NCBI GenBank assembly: GCA_002314945.1
Contig: DCHV01000013.1
Span: forward strand, 60,061 to 84,145
Direction of reading: 5' to 3'
Source of the DNA: Prevotellaceae bacterium UBA1743
GTDB lineage: Bacteria; Bacteroidota; Bacteroidia; Bacteroidales; Bacteroidaceae
DNA: 24,085 nt
Position 1 is the stretch's first letter. Every line of letters starts with the position of its first letter. The notes under the pieces are model-generated. The model was not told the origin of the DNA, ran no database searches, and saw only the letters and a list, made by a program, of their open reading frames with translations. The position numbers and the translations under genes are program-made. Shown one piece after another: positions 6,928 through 14,820 of this stretch.

Positions 6928-7995
6928 ATGAAAAAGTACAATTTTAATGCTGGTCCTTCTATTCTTCCACGCGAAGTGATTGAAGCTACAGCAGCAGCAT
7001 GTCTTGATTTCGAGGGAAGTGGCCTTTCTTTGATGGAAATTAGCCATCGTGCCAAGAATTTTCAGCCAGTAATGGATGAGGCTGTAGCCTTGTTTAAAGA
7101 ATTGCTTGAAATTCCTGAGGGTTATAGCGTTTTATTCTTGGGTGGTGGTGCCAGTCTTGAATTCTGCATGGTACCTTACAATTTCCTCGAGAAGAAAGCT
7201 GCCTATCTCAATACGGGTGTTTGGGCTACAAAGGCTCAAAAGGAAGCCAAGTTGTTTGGTGAAGTTGTTGAAGTAGCATCTTCCAAGGATAAGAATTTTA
7301 CATATATTCCCAAGAACTTCGATATTCCCACAGATGCGGATTATCTGCATATCACGTCCAACAATACTATTTATGGTACTGAGTTGAGAAAGGATTTGGA
7401 TTCTCCTATTCCAGTCATTGCAGATATGAGTTCAGACATCTTCTCTCGTCCTATAGATGTGAGCAAGTATGGTATGATTTATGGTGGTGCCCAGAAGAAC
7501 TTGAGTATGGCAGGAGTTACCTTCGTCATTGTAAAAGAAGATTTGTTGGGCAAGGTTTCTCGTCCCATTCCTACGATGTTGGATTATCGTACTCACGTAA
7601 AAAAGGGTTCTATGTTCAATACACCTCCAGTAGTACCCATCTATTGTGCATTGCAGAACCTCAAGTGGATAAAGTCTCAGGGTGGTACCCAAGCTATGGC
7701 CGAACGCGCACAACAGCGAGCAGAGATTATCTATTCCGAAATTGATCGTAACAAGTTGTTTGTTGGAACAGCTGAAGAGGATAGTCGTTCATTGATGAAT
7801 CTGACATTCGTACTAAAAGAGGAATACCAAGAGTTGCAGGATGAATTCCTTGCATTTGCTACAGGAAAGGGTATGGTTGGTATCAAAGGTCATCGCGATG
7901 TGGGTGGTTTCCGCGCAAGTTGTTACAACGCAATGACTATCGAAGGTTGTCAGGCTCTCGTTGATTGTATGAAGGAATTTGAAGCACAACACTAA
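6928..7995 (+). CDS. serC: Phosphoserine aminotransferase
   Basis: A pyridoxal-phosphate enzyme converting 3-phosphohydroxypyruvate and glutamate into phosphoserine and 2-oxoglutarate, the second step of serine synthesis; it can also serve the pyridoxine pathway. At 355 residues it has the normal family length. NFNAGPSILP (residues 5-14), LFLGGGASLEF (69-79), the cofactor-binding ADMSSD (165-170) with the lysine of YGGAQKN (Lys190) and the C-terminal GHRDVGGFRAS are all present, so the enzyme looks intact. serA follows 19 bases downstream, so product and substrate genes are co-transcribed. The ATG at 6928 fits the family N-terminus exactly. Confidence 0.97.
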   Translation: MKKYNFNAGPSILPREVIEATAAACLDFEGSGLSLMEISHRAKNFQPVMDEAVALFKELLEIPEGYSVLFLGGGASLEFCMVPYNFLEKKAAYLNTGVWATKAQKEAKLFGEVVEVASSKDKNFTYIPKNFDIPTDADYLHITSNNTIYGTELRKDLDSPIPVIADMSSDIFSRPIDVSKYGMIYGGAQKNLSMAGVTFVIVKEDLLGKVSRPIPTMLDYRTHVKKGSMFNTPPVVPIYCALQNLKWIKSQGGTQAMAERAQQRAEIIYSEIDRNKLFVGTAEEDSRSLMNLTFVLKEEYQELQDEFLAFATGKGMVGIKGHRDVGGFRASCYNAMTIEGCQALVDCMKEFEAQH

Positions 7996-8014
7996 TTATT
8001 AAATCCAAGAAACA

Positions 8015-8938
8015 ATGTCAAAAGTTTTAATTGCCACAGAGAAACCCTTCAGCAAGGTAGCAGTAGATGGAATAAAGGCCGTTACCGATGCTGCAGGCTA
8101 CGAATTGTCTTTGTTGGAGAAGTACACCGAAAAGAGTCAGTTGCTCGAAGCTGTTGCCGATGCCGATGCATTGATTATTCGTAGTGATAAAGTGGATGCA
8201 GAGGTTTTTGATGCAGCAAAACAGTTAAAGATTGTTGTTCGTGCAGGTGCTGGTTATGACAATATCGATTTGGCTTCAGCCACAGCTCACAATGTGGTAG
8301 CTATGAATACACCTGGTCAGAACGCCAATAGTGTGGCCGAGTTGGTATTTGGCCTTCTGGTCTTTGGCGTACGTAACTTCTTCAATGGTACCAGTGGTAC
8401 AGAACTGAAAGGAAAGACTCTTGGAATCCTTGCTTTTGGTAACGTGGGACGTAATGTAGCTCGTGTAGCCAAAGGTTTTGATATGAATGTAAAGGCATAC
8501 GATGCCTTCTGTCCTGCTGATGTGATTGAGGCTGCTGGTGTGACAGCTGCAAAGAGTCAAGATGAGTTGTTTGAGACCTGCGACATCGTGTCGTTGCACA
8601 TACCTGCTACTCCCGAAACAAAGCAGAGCATCAATGCCGCTTTGATGGGAAAGATGAAGAAGGGTGGTATCTTGGTGAACACAGCACGCAAGGAGGTAAT
8701 AAATGAACCTGAGTTGCTTCAACTTCTTCAGGAACGTACTGATTTGAAATACCTTACGGATATTAAGCCTGAGATGGATGCCGAGTATGCTCAGGCGCTC
8801 GAAGGCCGTTATTTTGCAACACCCAAGAAGATGGGTGCGCAAACAGCAGAAGCGAATGTCAACGCAGGTATTGCAGCAGCCAATCAGATTGTTGATTTCT
8901 TGGAGAAGGGCATTACCAAGTTCCAGGTGAATAAATAA
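8015..8938 (+). CDS. serA: D-3-phosphoglycerate dehydrogenase, ACT-less, Lys active site
   Basis: Oxidises 3-phosphoglycerate to 3-phosphohydroxypyruvate with NAD, the first step of serine synthesis. At 307 residues it contains only the catalytic and nucleotide-binding domains; the C-terminal ACT domain that gives serine feedback control in longer SerA proteins is absent. The substrate loop VVRAGAGYDNID (74-85), NTPGQNANSVAEL (98-110) and catalytic Arg225 in NTARKEV are present. The Rossmann loop reads GILAFGNVG (137-145), with Ala in place of one usual Gly. Where the family has the catalytic His of TPH, this protein has Lys271 in TPKKMGAQT. From memory, this Lys form is shared by Bacteroidetes SerA and by Entamoeba histolytica PGDH. 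Confidence 0.95.
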   Translation: MSKVLIATEKPFSKVAVDGIKAVTDAAGYELSLLEKYTEKSQLLEAVADADALIIRSDKVDAEVFDAAKQLKIVVRAGAGYDNIDLASATAHNVVAMNTPGQNANSVAELVFGLLVFGVRNFFNGTSGTELKGKTLGILAFGNVGRNVARVAKGFDMNVKAYDAFCPADVIEAAGVTAAKSQDELFETCDIVSLHIPATPETKQSINAALMGKMKKGGILVNTARKEVINEPELLQLLQERTDLKYLTDIKPEMDAEYAQALEGRYFATPKKMGAQTAEANVNAGIAAANQIVDFLEKGITKFQVNK

Positions 8939-8949
8939 GAAAAATAGAA

Positions 8950-10197
8950 ATGGCAACCATAAAACCTTTCAAAGGTATTCGTCCTCCCAAGAATCTCGTA
9001 GAGAAGGTAGAGAGTCGCCCCTATGATGTGCTTGATTCGGAAGAGGCACGTGCAGAGGCAGGTGACAACGAAATGTCTTTGTATCATATCATCAAGCCTG
9101 AAATAGATTTCCCCGTTGGTACGAGCGAATACGATGCTCGTGTATATGAACGTGCCGCTGAGAATTTTGCAAAGTTCCAAGAACAAGGATGGTTGGTTCA
9201 GGATGACTCTGAGATGTATTATATCTATGCTCAGACAATGAATGGAAAAACCCAATATGGTCTGGTCGTAGCAGCAGCTGTAGAGGATTATATGAATGGC
9301 ATCATCAAGAAGCATGAACTTACACGTCGCGACAAGGAGGAAGATCGTATGCGTCATGTACGTGTCAATAATGCCAATCTGGAGCCTGTGTTCTTTGCCT
9401 ACCCTGACAATGAGACTCTTGATACACTCATCAAACGATGTGTAATGGCTGATCCTGAGTATGATTTCATTGCTCCAATTGATGGCTTCCGCCATCAGCT
9501 GTGGTTGGTAAAGGATGCTCAGGATATAAAGACGATTACCGAGACCTTTGCTTCTATTCCATACCTGTATATAGCAGATGGACATCATCGGAGTGCTGCG
9601 GCTGCTTTGGTGGGTGCCGAGAAGGCAAAACAGAACCCCAACCATCGTGGTGACGAGGAATACAATTACTTCATGGCTGTATGTTTTCAGGCCAGCCAGT
9701 TGACGATTCTCGATTATAATCGTGTGGTAAAGGATTTGAACGGACGCTCGGCTGCAGAATTTCTTGAAGCGCTTTCTTCCAATTTTGTGGTTGAGAAGAA
9801 AGGAGCGGAAGCTTATCGTCCTCAGCAATTACATGAATTTAGCCTTTATCTTGAAGGAAATTGGTATAGCCTCAATCTTAAGCCGGGTCTTTGCGATGAA
9901 TCGGATCCTATTGGTAGTCTCGATGTCAGCATCAGTAGCAAACTGATTCTTGACGATTTGTTGGGCATCAAAGACTTGCGGAGTGACAAGCGAATTGATT
10001 TCGTAGGTGGTCTTCGTGGGTTGGGTGAACTGAAGCGTCGTGTGGATAATGGTGAAATGAAAATGGCTTTAGCTCTATATCCTGTTAGCATGGATCAGAT
10101 TATGACCATTGCTGACACAGGGAATATCATGCCTCCCAAAGCCACATGGTTTGAGCCAAAGTTGCGAAGTGGCTTAATAGTCCATTCTCTCAGCTGA
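8950..10197 (+). CDS. DUF1015 family protein, possible kinase-like role in serine metabolism
   Basis: 415 residues, clearly DUF1015 (COG4198). No signal peptide, so cytoplasmic. The N-terminus has the family hallmark KPFKGIRPP...SRPYDVL (5-28) and SLYHIIKPEIDFP; the middle has KKHELTRRDKEEDR (120-133) and HVRVNNANLEPVFFAY; the centre has IADGHHRSAAA (208-218). The DGHHR motif resembles that of the ParB/sulfiredoxin-like fold, which includes free-serine kinases such as SerK and SbnI. It starts 11 bases after serA and overlaps the next gene by one base, so it is in the serine operon. From family knowledge, serC-serA-DUF1015 is a recurrent trio. A role in phosphoserine or serine conversion is inference only. 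Confidence 0.9.
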   Translation: MATIKPFKGIRPPKNLVEKVESRPYDVLDSEEARAEAGDNEMSLYHIIKPEIDFPVGTSEYDARVYERAAENFAKFQEQGWLVQDDSEMYYIYAQTMNGKTQYGLVVAAAVEDYMNGIIKKHELTRRDKEEDRMRHVRVNNANLEPVFFAYPDNETLDTLIKRCVMADPEYDFIAPIDGFRHQLWLVKDAQDIKTITETFASIPYLYIADGHHRSAAAALVGAEKAKQNPNHRGDEEYNYFMAVCFQASQLTILDYNRVVKDLNGRSAAEFLEALSSNFVVEKKGAEAYRPQQLHEFSLYLEGNWYSLNLKPGLCDESDPIGSLDVSISSKLILDDLLGIKDLRSDKRIDFVGGLRGLGELKRRVDNGEMKMALALYPVSMDQIMTIADTGNIMPPKATWFEPKLRSGLIVHSLS

Positions 10198-10784
10198 TGA
10201 TTGACGAATACAGAACGATAAAAAATGATAGCCAAGGAACTTACTCTGAATTAAGGAGTAAGTTCCTTGCTTTTGCCCATCCTGTATCATCGGTGGAAGA
10301 AGCAATGCAATGGGTGGATCAATATCAAAAACAATATTACGATGCACGCCATGTTTGTTGGGCCTATATGATAGGAGCCGATAAACTTACGTATCGTTCC
10401 AATGATAACGGGGAACCCAGTGGAACTGCAGGAAAGCCGATTCTCGGACAGATAAACAGCAATGACCTTACAAACATCCTGGTTGTTGTAGTTCGATATT
10501 TCGGTGGAGTGAAATTGGGGACAAGTGGGTTGATTGTGGCGTATCGTACTGCAGCTGCAGAAGCAATAGCTCAGGCTGATATTGTAACTTGTACGGTCGA
10601 TGAGGAATATTCTTTTTCATTTGAATATCCTCTGATGAATGCTGTGATGAAAGTGGTACGCGATATGGATGCACGCATTGTGTCACAGACGTACGACAAC
10701 CAATGTCAGATGATTCTATCCATCAGGAAGGGAAAAATGGAAGAGTTGAAACGAAAAATCACGCAAGCACTCTCTCCTTTTTAG
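10197..10784 (+). CDS. IMPACT/YigZ family protein
   Basis: 195 residues of the UPF0029/IMPACT family, a ribosomal-protein-S5-like fold at the N-terminus with a small EF-G-like C-terminal domain (DUF1949). The signature SNDNGEPSGTAGKPIL (68-83) and RYFGGVKLGTSGL (100-112) are intact. Eukaryotic IMPACT modulates the GCN2 amino-acid starvation response; the bacterial function is not established. The ATG at 10197 overlaps the DUF1015 stop as TGATG, so translation is coupled. Its place at the end of an amino-acid synthesis operon is suggestive but unproven. No clear U-tract terminator follows; the downstream gap is heavily structured. Confidence 0.93.
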   Translation: MIDEYRTIKNDSQGTYSELRSKFLAFAHPVSSVEEAMQWVDQYQKQYYDARHVCWAYMIGADKLTYRSNDNGEPSGTAGKPILGQINSNDLTNILVVVVRYFGGVKLGTSGLIVAYRTAAAEAIAQADIVTCTVDEEYSFSFEYPLMNAVMKVVRDMDARIVSQTYDNQCQMILSIRKGKMEELKRKITQALSPF

Positions 10785-10827
10785 CTTGCATTATTCATTC
10801 TATTCCGTTACGAAAGAACTAAATGGT

Positions 10828-10937
10828 TGTGCATCAGCCTTAGCGCAGCGATGACGATGCACACATAGTAACCCCTACTTCCAATGAGGAAGAGCAAGCA
10901 TTAGGCTGAGGTGCTGCAAGTTTGCTCTTGCAGTAGG
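10828..10937 (+). ncRNA. Structured intergenic element, candidate RNA
   Basis: This lies between convergent genes. It contains an 8-bp perfect hairpin (10828-10835 with 10856-10863), directly followed by the repeat block (10864-10897) with its own small stem-loop (10878-10882 with 10888-10892), and then a 7-bp perfect hairpin (10914-10920 with 10927-10933). Alternative pairings exist, for example CAGCCT at 10835-10840 with AGGCTG at 10903-10908. I see no promoter in front on the plus strand, so it could be the 3' end of the ser operon transcript. The strand is chosen from the base-pair comparison with copy A. Confidence 0.35.
10864..10897 (+). repeat. Dispersed repeat copy B
   Basis: This matches the minus strand of 1-33 at 29 of 34 columns. 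Both copies are intergenic, and both directly follow a hairpin of different sequence. The stem inside the block has C-G here (10881 with 10889) where copy A has U-G. Confidence 0.7.
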
Positions 10938-10958
10938 AATAAGTATGAACAATGCAGG

Positions 10959-11762
10959 TTAGAGATAAAACCGCCTTAATACTTCGGCCACTCCACTATC
11001 TTCGTTGGAGCAAGTGATGTAGTCTGCTACTTCTTTTACCGCGGGTTGTGCATTGTCCATCGCAACTCCTAATCCCGCGTATCGAATCATTTCCAGATCA
11101 TTGTATCCATCTCCACAAGCAATCAGTTCCTCTCGTGTAATACCTGTTTTTTCCAATAGATTCGACAATCCCTTTGATTTGTCAATGCCGTAGGGGAGAA
11201 GTTCCAAAATGAACGGATCGCTCCGTAGTATATTCATTTTTCCATCCAAATGGGTTGACATCTCCAATTCAAGTTTATGTAGTGGTTCTGGATCTCCAAC
11301 AATCAAACATTTTGGCTCAGGAAAATTCACCACATCTAAAAAATGTTCGACTTTCAATATAGGCATTCGGTTCGCAAACGAGATATACTGCACATATTTG
11401 TCTTCCGAATTTTCTGCTACGATTTGCCCGTCCTTGTAACTCAATATTTGGAAACCATATTTCTTGCTGCATTCGTACAAGTAGGGTAGATATTGTGCGT
11501 CCAACAACTTTTGGAAAATGATTTCACCAGTTTGGTAATTCATGATTAGACCACCATTGAAACAAATTAAGAAACCGCCATATTGTTTCAGATTGAGTTC
11601 TTCTGCAATGTGACGCATTCCTTGGACAGTTCGACCGCTTGCAATGATGATTTTCAGCCCTTTCTCCTGAGCCTCAAGTAATGCCTGTAAATTATCGGAT
11701 GGAATTTCTTTTTTACTGTTGAGTAGCGTTCCATCCAAATCTAATGCTATGAGTTTGTACAT
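10959..11762 (-). CDS. Cof-type HAD-IIB phosphatase
   Basis: 267 residues of the Cof/YidA-like haloacid dehalogenase family, which dephosphorylates small sugar phosphates or nucleotide cofactors. Motif I is LDLDGTLLNS (Asp8 nucleophile, Asp10 acid/base), motif II IIASGRT (39-45), then a C2 cap domain, Lys in GIDKSKGL (192-199) and motif IV CGDGYNDLEM (Asp218, Asp222). All catalytic positions are kept. The substrate cannot be told from sequence. It is the last gene of a five-gene minus-strand operon, six bases after the FHA gene. Confidence 0.93.
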   Translation of the reverse strand: MYKLIALDLDGTLLNSKKEIPSDNLQALLEAQEKGLKIIIASGRTVQGMRHIAEELNLKQYGGFLICFNGGLIMNYQTGEIIFQKLLDAQYLPYLYECSKKYGFQILSYKDGQIVAENSEDKYVQYISFANRMPILKVEHFLDVVNFPEPKCLIVGDPEPLHKLELEMSTHLDGKMNILRSDPFILELLPYGIDKSKGLSNLLEKTGITREELIACGDGYNDLEMIRYAGLGVAMDNAQPAVKEVADYITCSNEDSGVAEVLRRFYL

Positions 11763-11768
11763 TGGTTG

Positions 11769-12305
11769 TTATTCTTCCTCATTAGGATGTCCTATTCTGA
11801 GTATCAGAGTCGTGGCACCTATTGTGATAATAGAACCATCCTCCAGTCTGATTCGATCTTGATCCTTCAGAATCTCGTTCATGTAAAACGTACCTGTATT
11901 GCTCGGAGCATCCCTCAAAATGTATTGTAGATGACCCTGCTTGTTGTATTGCACTCGTATGATGCAATGTTTAGTGTCAATGCTTGGGTCAACGGTTTCG
12001 ATAGGTTGGTTTATCGACGTTCCTTGTACATACCGTCCGAAGACATTGTCTCCCATCGTTAGTGGAAGAATCTGTTTGTAGTGAAATACATTTTCTACGA
12101 CCACGATAGAACCTAATTCCTTTTCATGGGCGTTTTCGTCCAAAACCTCCTCTTTGCGTGTGTCCTTCACTTTGCTGGTACCCAATCGGATACCAAATTG
12201 TTTTTGACATTGCGGACATACAAAGACCAATTGATATCCTGCGGGATATTGGGTTTCATCGAACGTGATATAGTTATCGCATTTTGGGCAGCGTACTCTT
12301 TTCAT
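11769..12305 (-). CDS. Zinc-ribbon plus FHA domain protein
   Basis: 178 residues, cytoplasmic. The N-terminus carries two CxxC pairs (C6PKC9 and C30PQC33), a likely zinc ribbon. A linker of about 30 charged residues leads to a forkhead-associated domain (about 84-170). The FHA landmarks are GR at 90-91, SIDTKH (108-113), the SNTGTFYMN turn (135-143) and GSIITIG. FHA domains bind phosphothreonine peptides, although in some family members the fold is used only for packing. No Ser/Thr kinase is encoded nearby. The gene starts 10 bases after the HU/SPOR gene, so it probably acts with that protein. The function is otherwise unknown. Confidence 0.88.
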   Translation of the reverse strand: MKRVRCPKCDNYITFDETQYPAGYQLVFVCPQCQKQFGIRLGTSKVKDTRKEEVLDENAHEKELGSIVVVENVFHYKQILPLTMGDNVFGRYVQGTSINQPIETVDPSIDTKHCIIRVQYNKQGHLQYILRDAPSNTGTFYMNEILKDQDRIRLEDGSIITIGATTLILRIGHPNEEE

Positions 12306-12315
12306 GTTCGCAACA

Positions 12316-13356
12316 TTAATTCATTTTGAGTAACCAGATTTGATTAAATTCCGTATCTTGATCCCGTAATTCTTGTATGCGAAGCCTGGCTTTCGATTCA
12401 TCCTCAAATCCAGGGATGATTACACGATTCATATTGTTCTTGCTGAACAGCTCGGCTTCGATATCCATTTTCTTTAATCGTTGGATGAAAATTTCTGCAT
12501 TTTGTTTTGTCACCGAACTTGCCAAGACAATTGCATACTTGCTTTGAGATTCTATTTTTGTATTGCTGGCTTCTATATTTTCATCACACTCTGTTGTAGA
12601 AGCGGGTACTTGCGTGTTTTCCGTAGGTAATATTACTTCTTCCGTGATCTTTTCCTGTGCCGTGATAATGGCAGGCTTCGGCACACTATGAGGAAATAAG
12701 TTGTAGGGAATGTACATGCTACTTTCAATTTCAGAACTTCCCTTCATGATTTCATCGTTCTTTACAGGAGTTCCGTACGCAAAAAACAGGATGATTGTAC
12801 CCACTAAGGCGCAAGCATATCGAAAAATGTTCTTGGGGATACGGATGACTATGTGTTTATTATCCGTAGCTACAAGTTGTTCGTTCTTGGAACTATCTTG
12901 TTCTTTTGTATTTCGAATCTGAAGCTCAGTTTCTGTGAGTGGGATAATTTCAGCACGATCCAAACCAAATAATTTTGGTGTTGTCACTCCGGCAGAACAA
13001 GGAAAGAAGATAATTTGGTTGTCATCTTTTGACTGTGTGAACTCTCCAATGCTTCCAAAATCCATTGTGCCGTTTTCTGCCAGTTCATTGGAGATATGAA
13101 TGTAATAGTTCGTACACCATTTTTCTGCCTCTTCATGGGAAATGTGGTAGTTGGCACATAATGAATTTTCGAGTAACCCATCACTTTCTGTCATCTTGTT
13201 GTTGAAATGGACAGTTCGATAGGGAGGGATTATGGCATTCTCCTCATTGTTCGTTTGACTATCCATTTCCATTGCCACAAACGAGCCTAACCCAGGTAAA
13301 GTCACACAATCATGTGTGAGCAGGAGATACTCAATATGTTTGCTCAGATCTTTCAT
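12316..13356 (-). CDS. HU-like N-domain, single membrane segment and SPOR domain protein
   Basis: 346 residues from the ATG at 13356; the slightly longer frame needs a TTG start. The N-terminal part (1-70) has HIEYLLLTHDCVTLPGLGSFV, typical of the CCDC81-like HU domain of Bacteroidetes, and a second related domain follows (about 70-130). One transmembrane helix lies at 177-195 (FRYACALVGTIILFFAY), then a variable periplasmic linker and a C-terminal SPOR domain (272-345). SPOR domains bind glycan strands stripped of stem peptides at the division septum. The layout places the HU-like part inside the cell and SPOR in the periplasm, which would link a cytoplasmic partner to the septal wall. The gene lies between DUF4270 and FHA genes. 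Confidence 0.88.
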   Translation of the reverse strand: MKDLSKHIEYLLLTHDCVTLPGLGSFVAMEMDSQTNNEENAIIPPYRTVHFNNKMTESDGLLENSLCANYHISHEEAEKWCTNYYIHISNELAENGTMDFGSIGEFTQSKDDNQIIFFPCSAGVTTPKLFGLDRAEIIPLTETELQIRNTKEQDSSKNEQLVATDNKHIVIRIPKNIFRYACALVGTIILFFAYGTPVKNDEIMKGSSEIESSMYIPYNLFPHSVPKPAIITAQEKITEEVILPTENTQVPASTTECDENIEASNTKIESQSKYAIVLASSVTKQNAEIFIQRLKKMDIEAELFSKNNMNRVIIPGFEDESKARLRIQELRDQDTEFNQIWLLKMN

Positions 13357-13370
13357 CCTCAATATGGTAG

Positions 13371-14804
13371 TTACTCAAAGCGGCTATAGATTACTTGCAT
13401 TTGAAGTGGGTGACTTTCTCCCCCAACCAGTTGGATGCTGTTTAATCCCAAATCATGTGTAACACTCACTTGGTAGCCTGAAGAGTTCGTGCTTGTGTTT
13501 ACTGGTATCAAGACAACCTTGTTCCAATCTGGATTCTGTGCTTCCCATTGTGCTTCCGTCAGTCCATCTTTTGCCATTCCATACAATTTCTCATGCTGAC
13601 AATATGATATCAGTCTGCACATGTTTTCGTATGTGTAGGTGTTGTATGTCGAATTGAAATCTGCTGTATAAGAGGTTAAATCATCAGACACTTCGTGGTT
13701 CTCAAAGAATGAGTACATGTTTTGTTTTCTTACGAGCAATAATGTTTTCGGTGTGCCGAAAGCATAGTCATTCTGTTCCTTGTTGTAGCGAGTCAGAATC
13801 AGTTTGGCCTTGTTTACACTATCAGCCTTGTGACTTCTATATATTTCACTAATAGGTAGTTCCATTTCTGTATAGATGCCCGCAGGTGTTTTCAGATAGG
13901 TGCATTGTTTGTTGTCAAGCAACGTCTGTACGTCTCCATTCTTGATTTGTGTGCTTTGTATCACTTCGGGAGTAGCGGCAAAGCGGGCGATACCATTATA
14001 TACACTATCTGCCTCAACCTCATCGTAGTAGGTGAAATACAAGTTGAGTGTACTTACGATGACTCCCACCATTGTCCCGTTTCCACTTTTCACACGTATG
14101 TACACTCCTGGGAATACATTTCGGATAAAGGCGTATGAATCCTTGAAGTATTCAGGGTGTTTGTAATAAGTTTGCAACATGGAAGTCCCGAACTTATTGG
14201 GCAGTTTGATGCGTATATTGTCCACGTGTTTACTGCTTTCTCTCTCTGCATCTGATATGGTGTAGTCCTCGGGGCTGAACATTTTGGTGGCAAGCGGTTG
14301 GGCACCAGATGGTATGTACTGCTCCAGGTTCAAATTGCTGAAATAGGTGGAATCTTCCTCCAAAACCTTTTGCTTGTCCAATTCGAATACTTCCAATTTC
14401 ATGGGATTCCCACCTTCACCATAGTAACTGTCGAAATAGAGTCGTATTTCTGCCGAATCACATTTTACAGAATCCACAGAATGATCGGGCTGTATAGCTA
14501 TGGTCGAATCAAGAGGGAAGAGGCGGTTCTTGTTGGGTAGGGAATAGTCCTCGAAAGTGTGAAATTGTGCTGCAAAACTTGCTTGTATGCGCGAACCTGT
14601 TTCGGGATCTGTGATATCGCCTAAATAACTGATGTTGCTTTCTGCCAAGACCGAGTCCATAGCAAGGGACCTCGTATGCACTTCGAATATTTCGGTGGAA
14701 TGTGATAATCTGTCAGTTTCCGAGAATACTCCCAATGACGAGGTGCTCTCATCACATGATGCCAGTATGCATACTGATAGGGCGAATGCAAAAAGATGTT
14801 TCAT
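13371..14804 (-). CDS. DUF4270 outer-membrane lipoprotein
   Basis: 477 residues from the ATG at 14804 (another ATG at 14813 adds three residues; the longer frame overlaps the upstream gene and is unlikely). The type II signal is MKHLFAFALSVCILASC with Cys17 as the lipidated residue. The body resembles DUF4270, a large beta-rich Bacteroidetes family of unknown function, with SYLGDITDPETGSRIQASFA near the N-terminus and repeated strands ending in QVIYSRFE. The residue after the lipidated Cys is acidic (CDES), which in Bacteroidetes is compatible with surface export. It sits 16 bases after the starch-synthase-like gene. From family knowledge, this pairing recurs in Bacteroidales. Confidence 0.88.
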   Translation of the reverse strand: MKHLFAFALSVCILASCDESTSSLGVFSETDRLSHSTEIFEVHTRSLAMDSVLAESNISYLGDITDPETGSRIQASFAAQFHTFEDYSLPNKNRLFPLDSTIAIQPDHSVDSVKCDSAEIRLYFDSYYGEGGNPMKLEVFELDKQKVLEEDSTYFSNLNLEQYIPSGAQPLATKMFSPEDYTISDAERESSKHVDNIRIKLPNKFGTSMLQTYYKHPEYFKDSYAFIRNVFPGVYIRVKSGNGTMVGVIVSTLNLYFTYYDEVEADSVYNGIARFAATPEVIQSTQIKNGDVQTLLDNKQCTYLKTPAGIYTEMELPISEIYRSHKADSVNKAKLILTRYNKEQNDYAFGTPKTLLLVRKQNMYSFFENHEVSDDLTSYTADFNSTYNTYTYENMCRLISYCQHEKLYGMAKDGLTEAQWEAQNPDWNKVVLIPVNTSTNSSGYQVSVTHDLGLNSIQLVGGESHPLQMQVIYSRFE

Positions 14805-14820
14805 TGAAATCATTGGAAAA

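Noticed and set aside
8884..9828. 314-aa minus-strand frame opposite the DUF1015 gene
   Set aside because: It is antisense to a clear family member inside an operon and has no recognisable domain.
10864..10937. TPP riboswitch, because GGCTGAGG occurs at 10904-10911
   Set aside because: The second conserved half of the THI element is missing and no thiamine gene is downstream on that strand.
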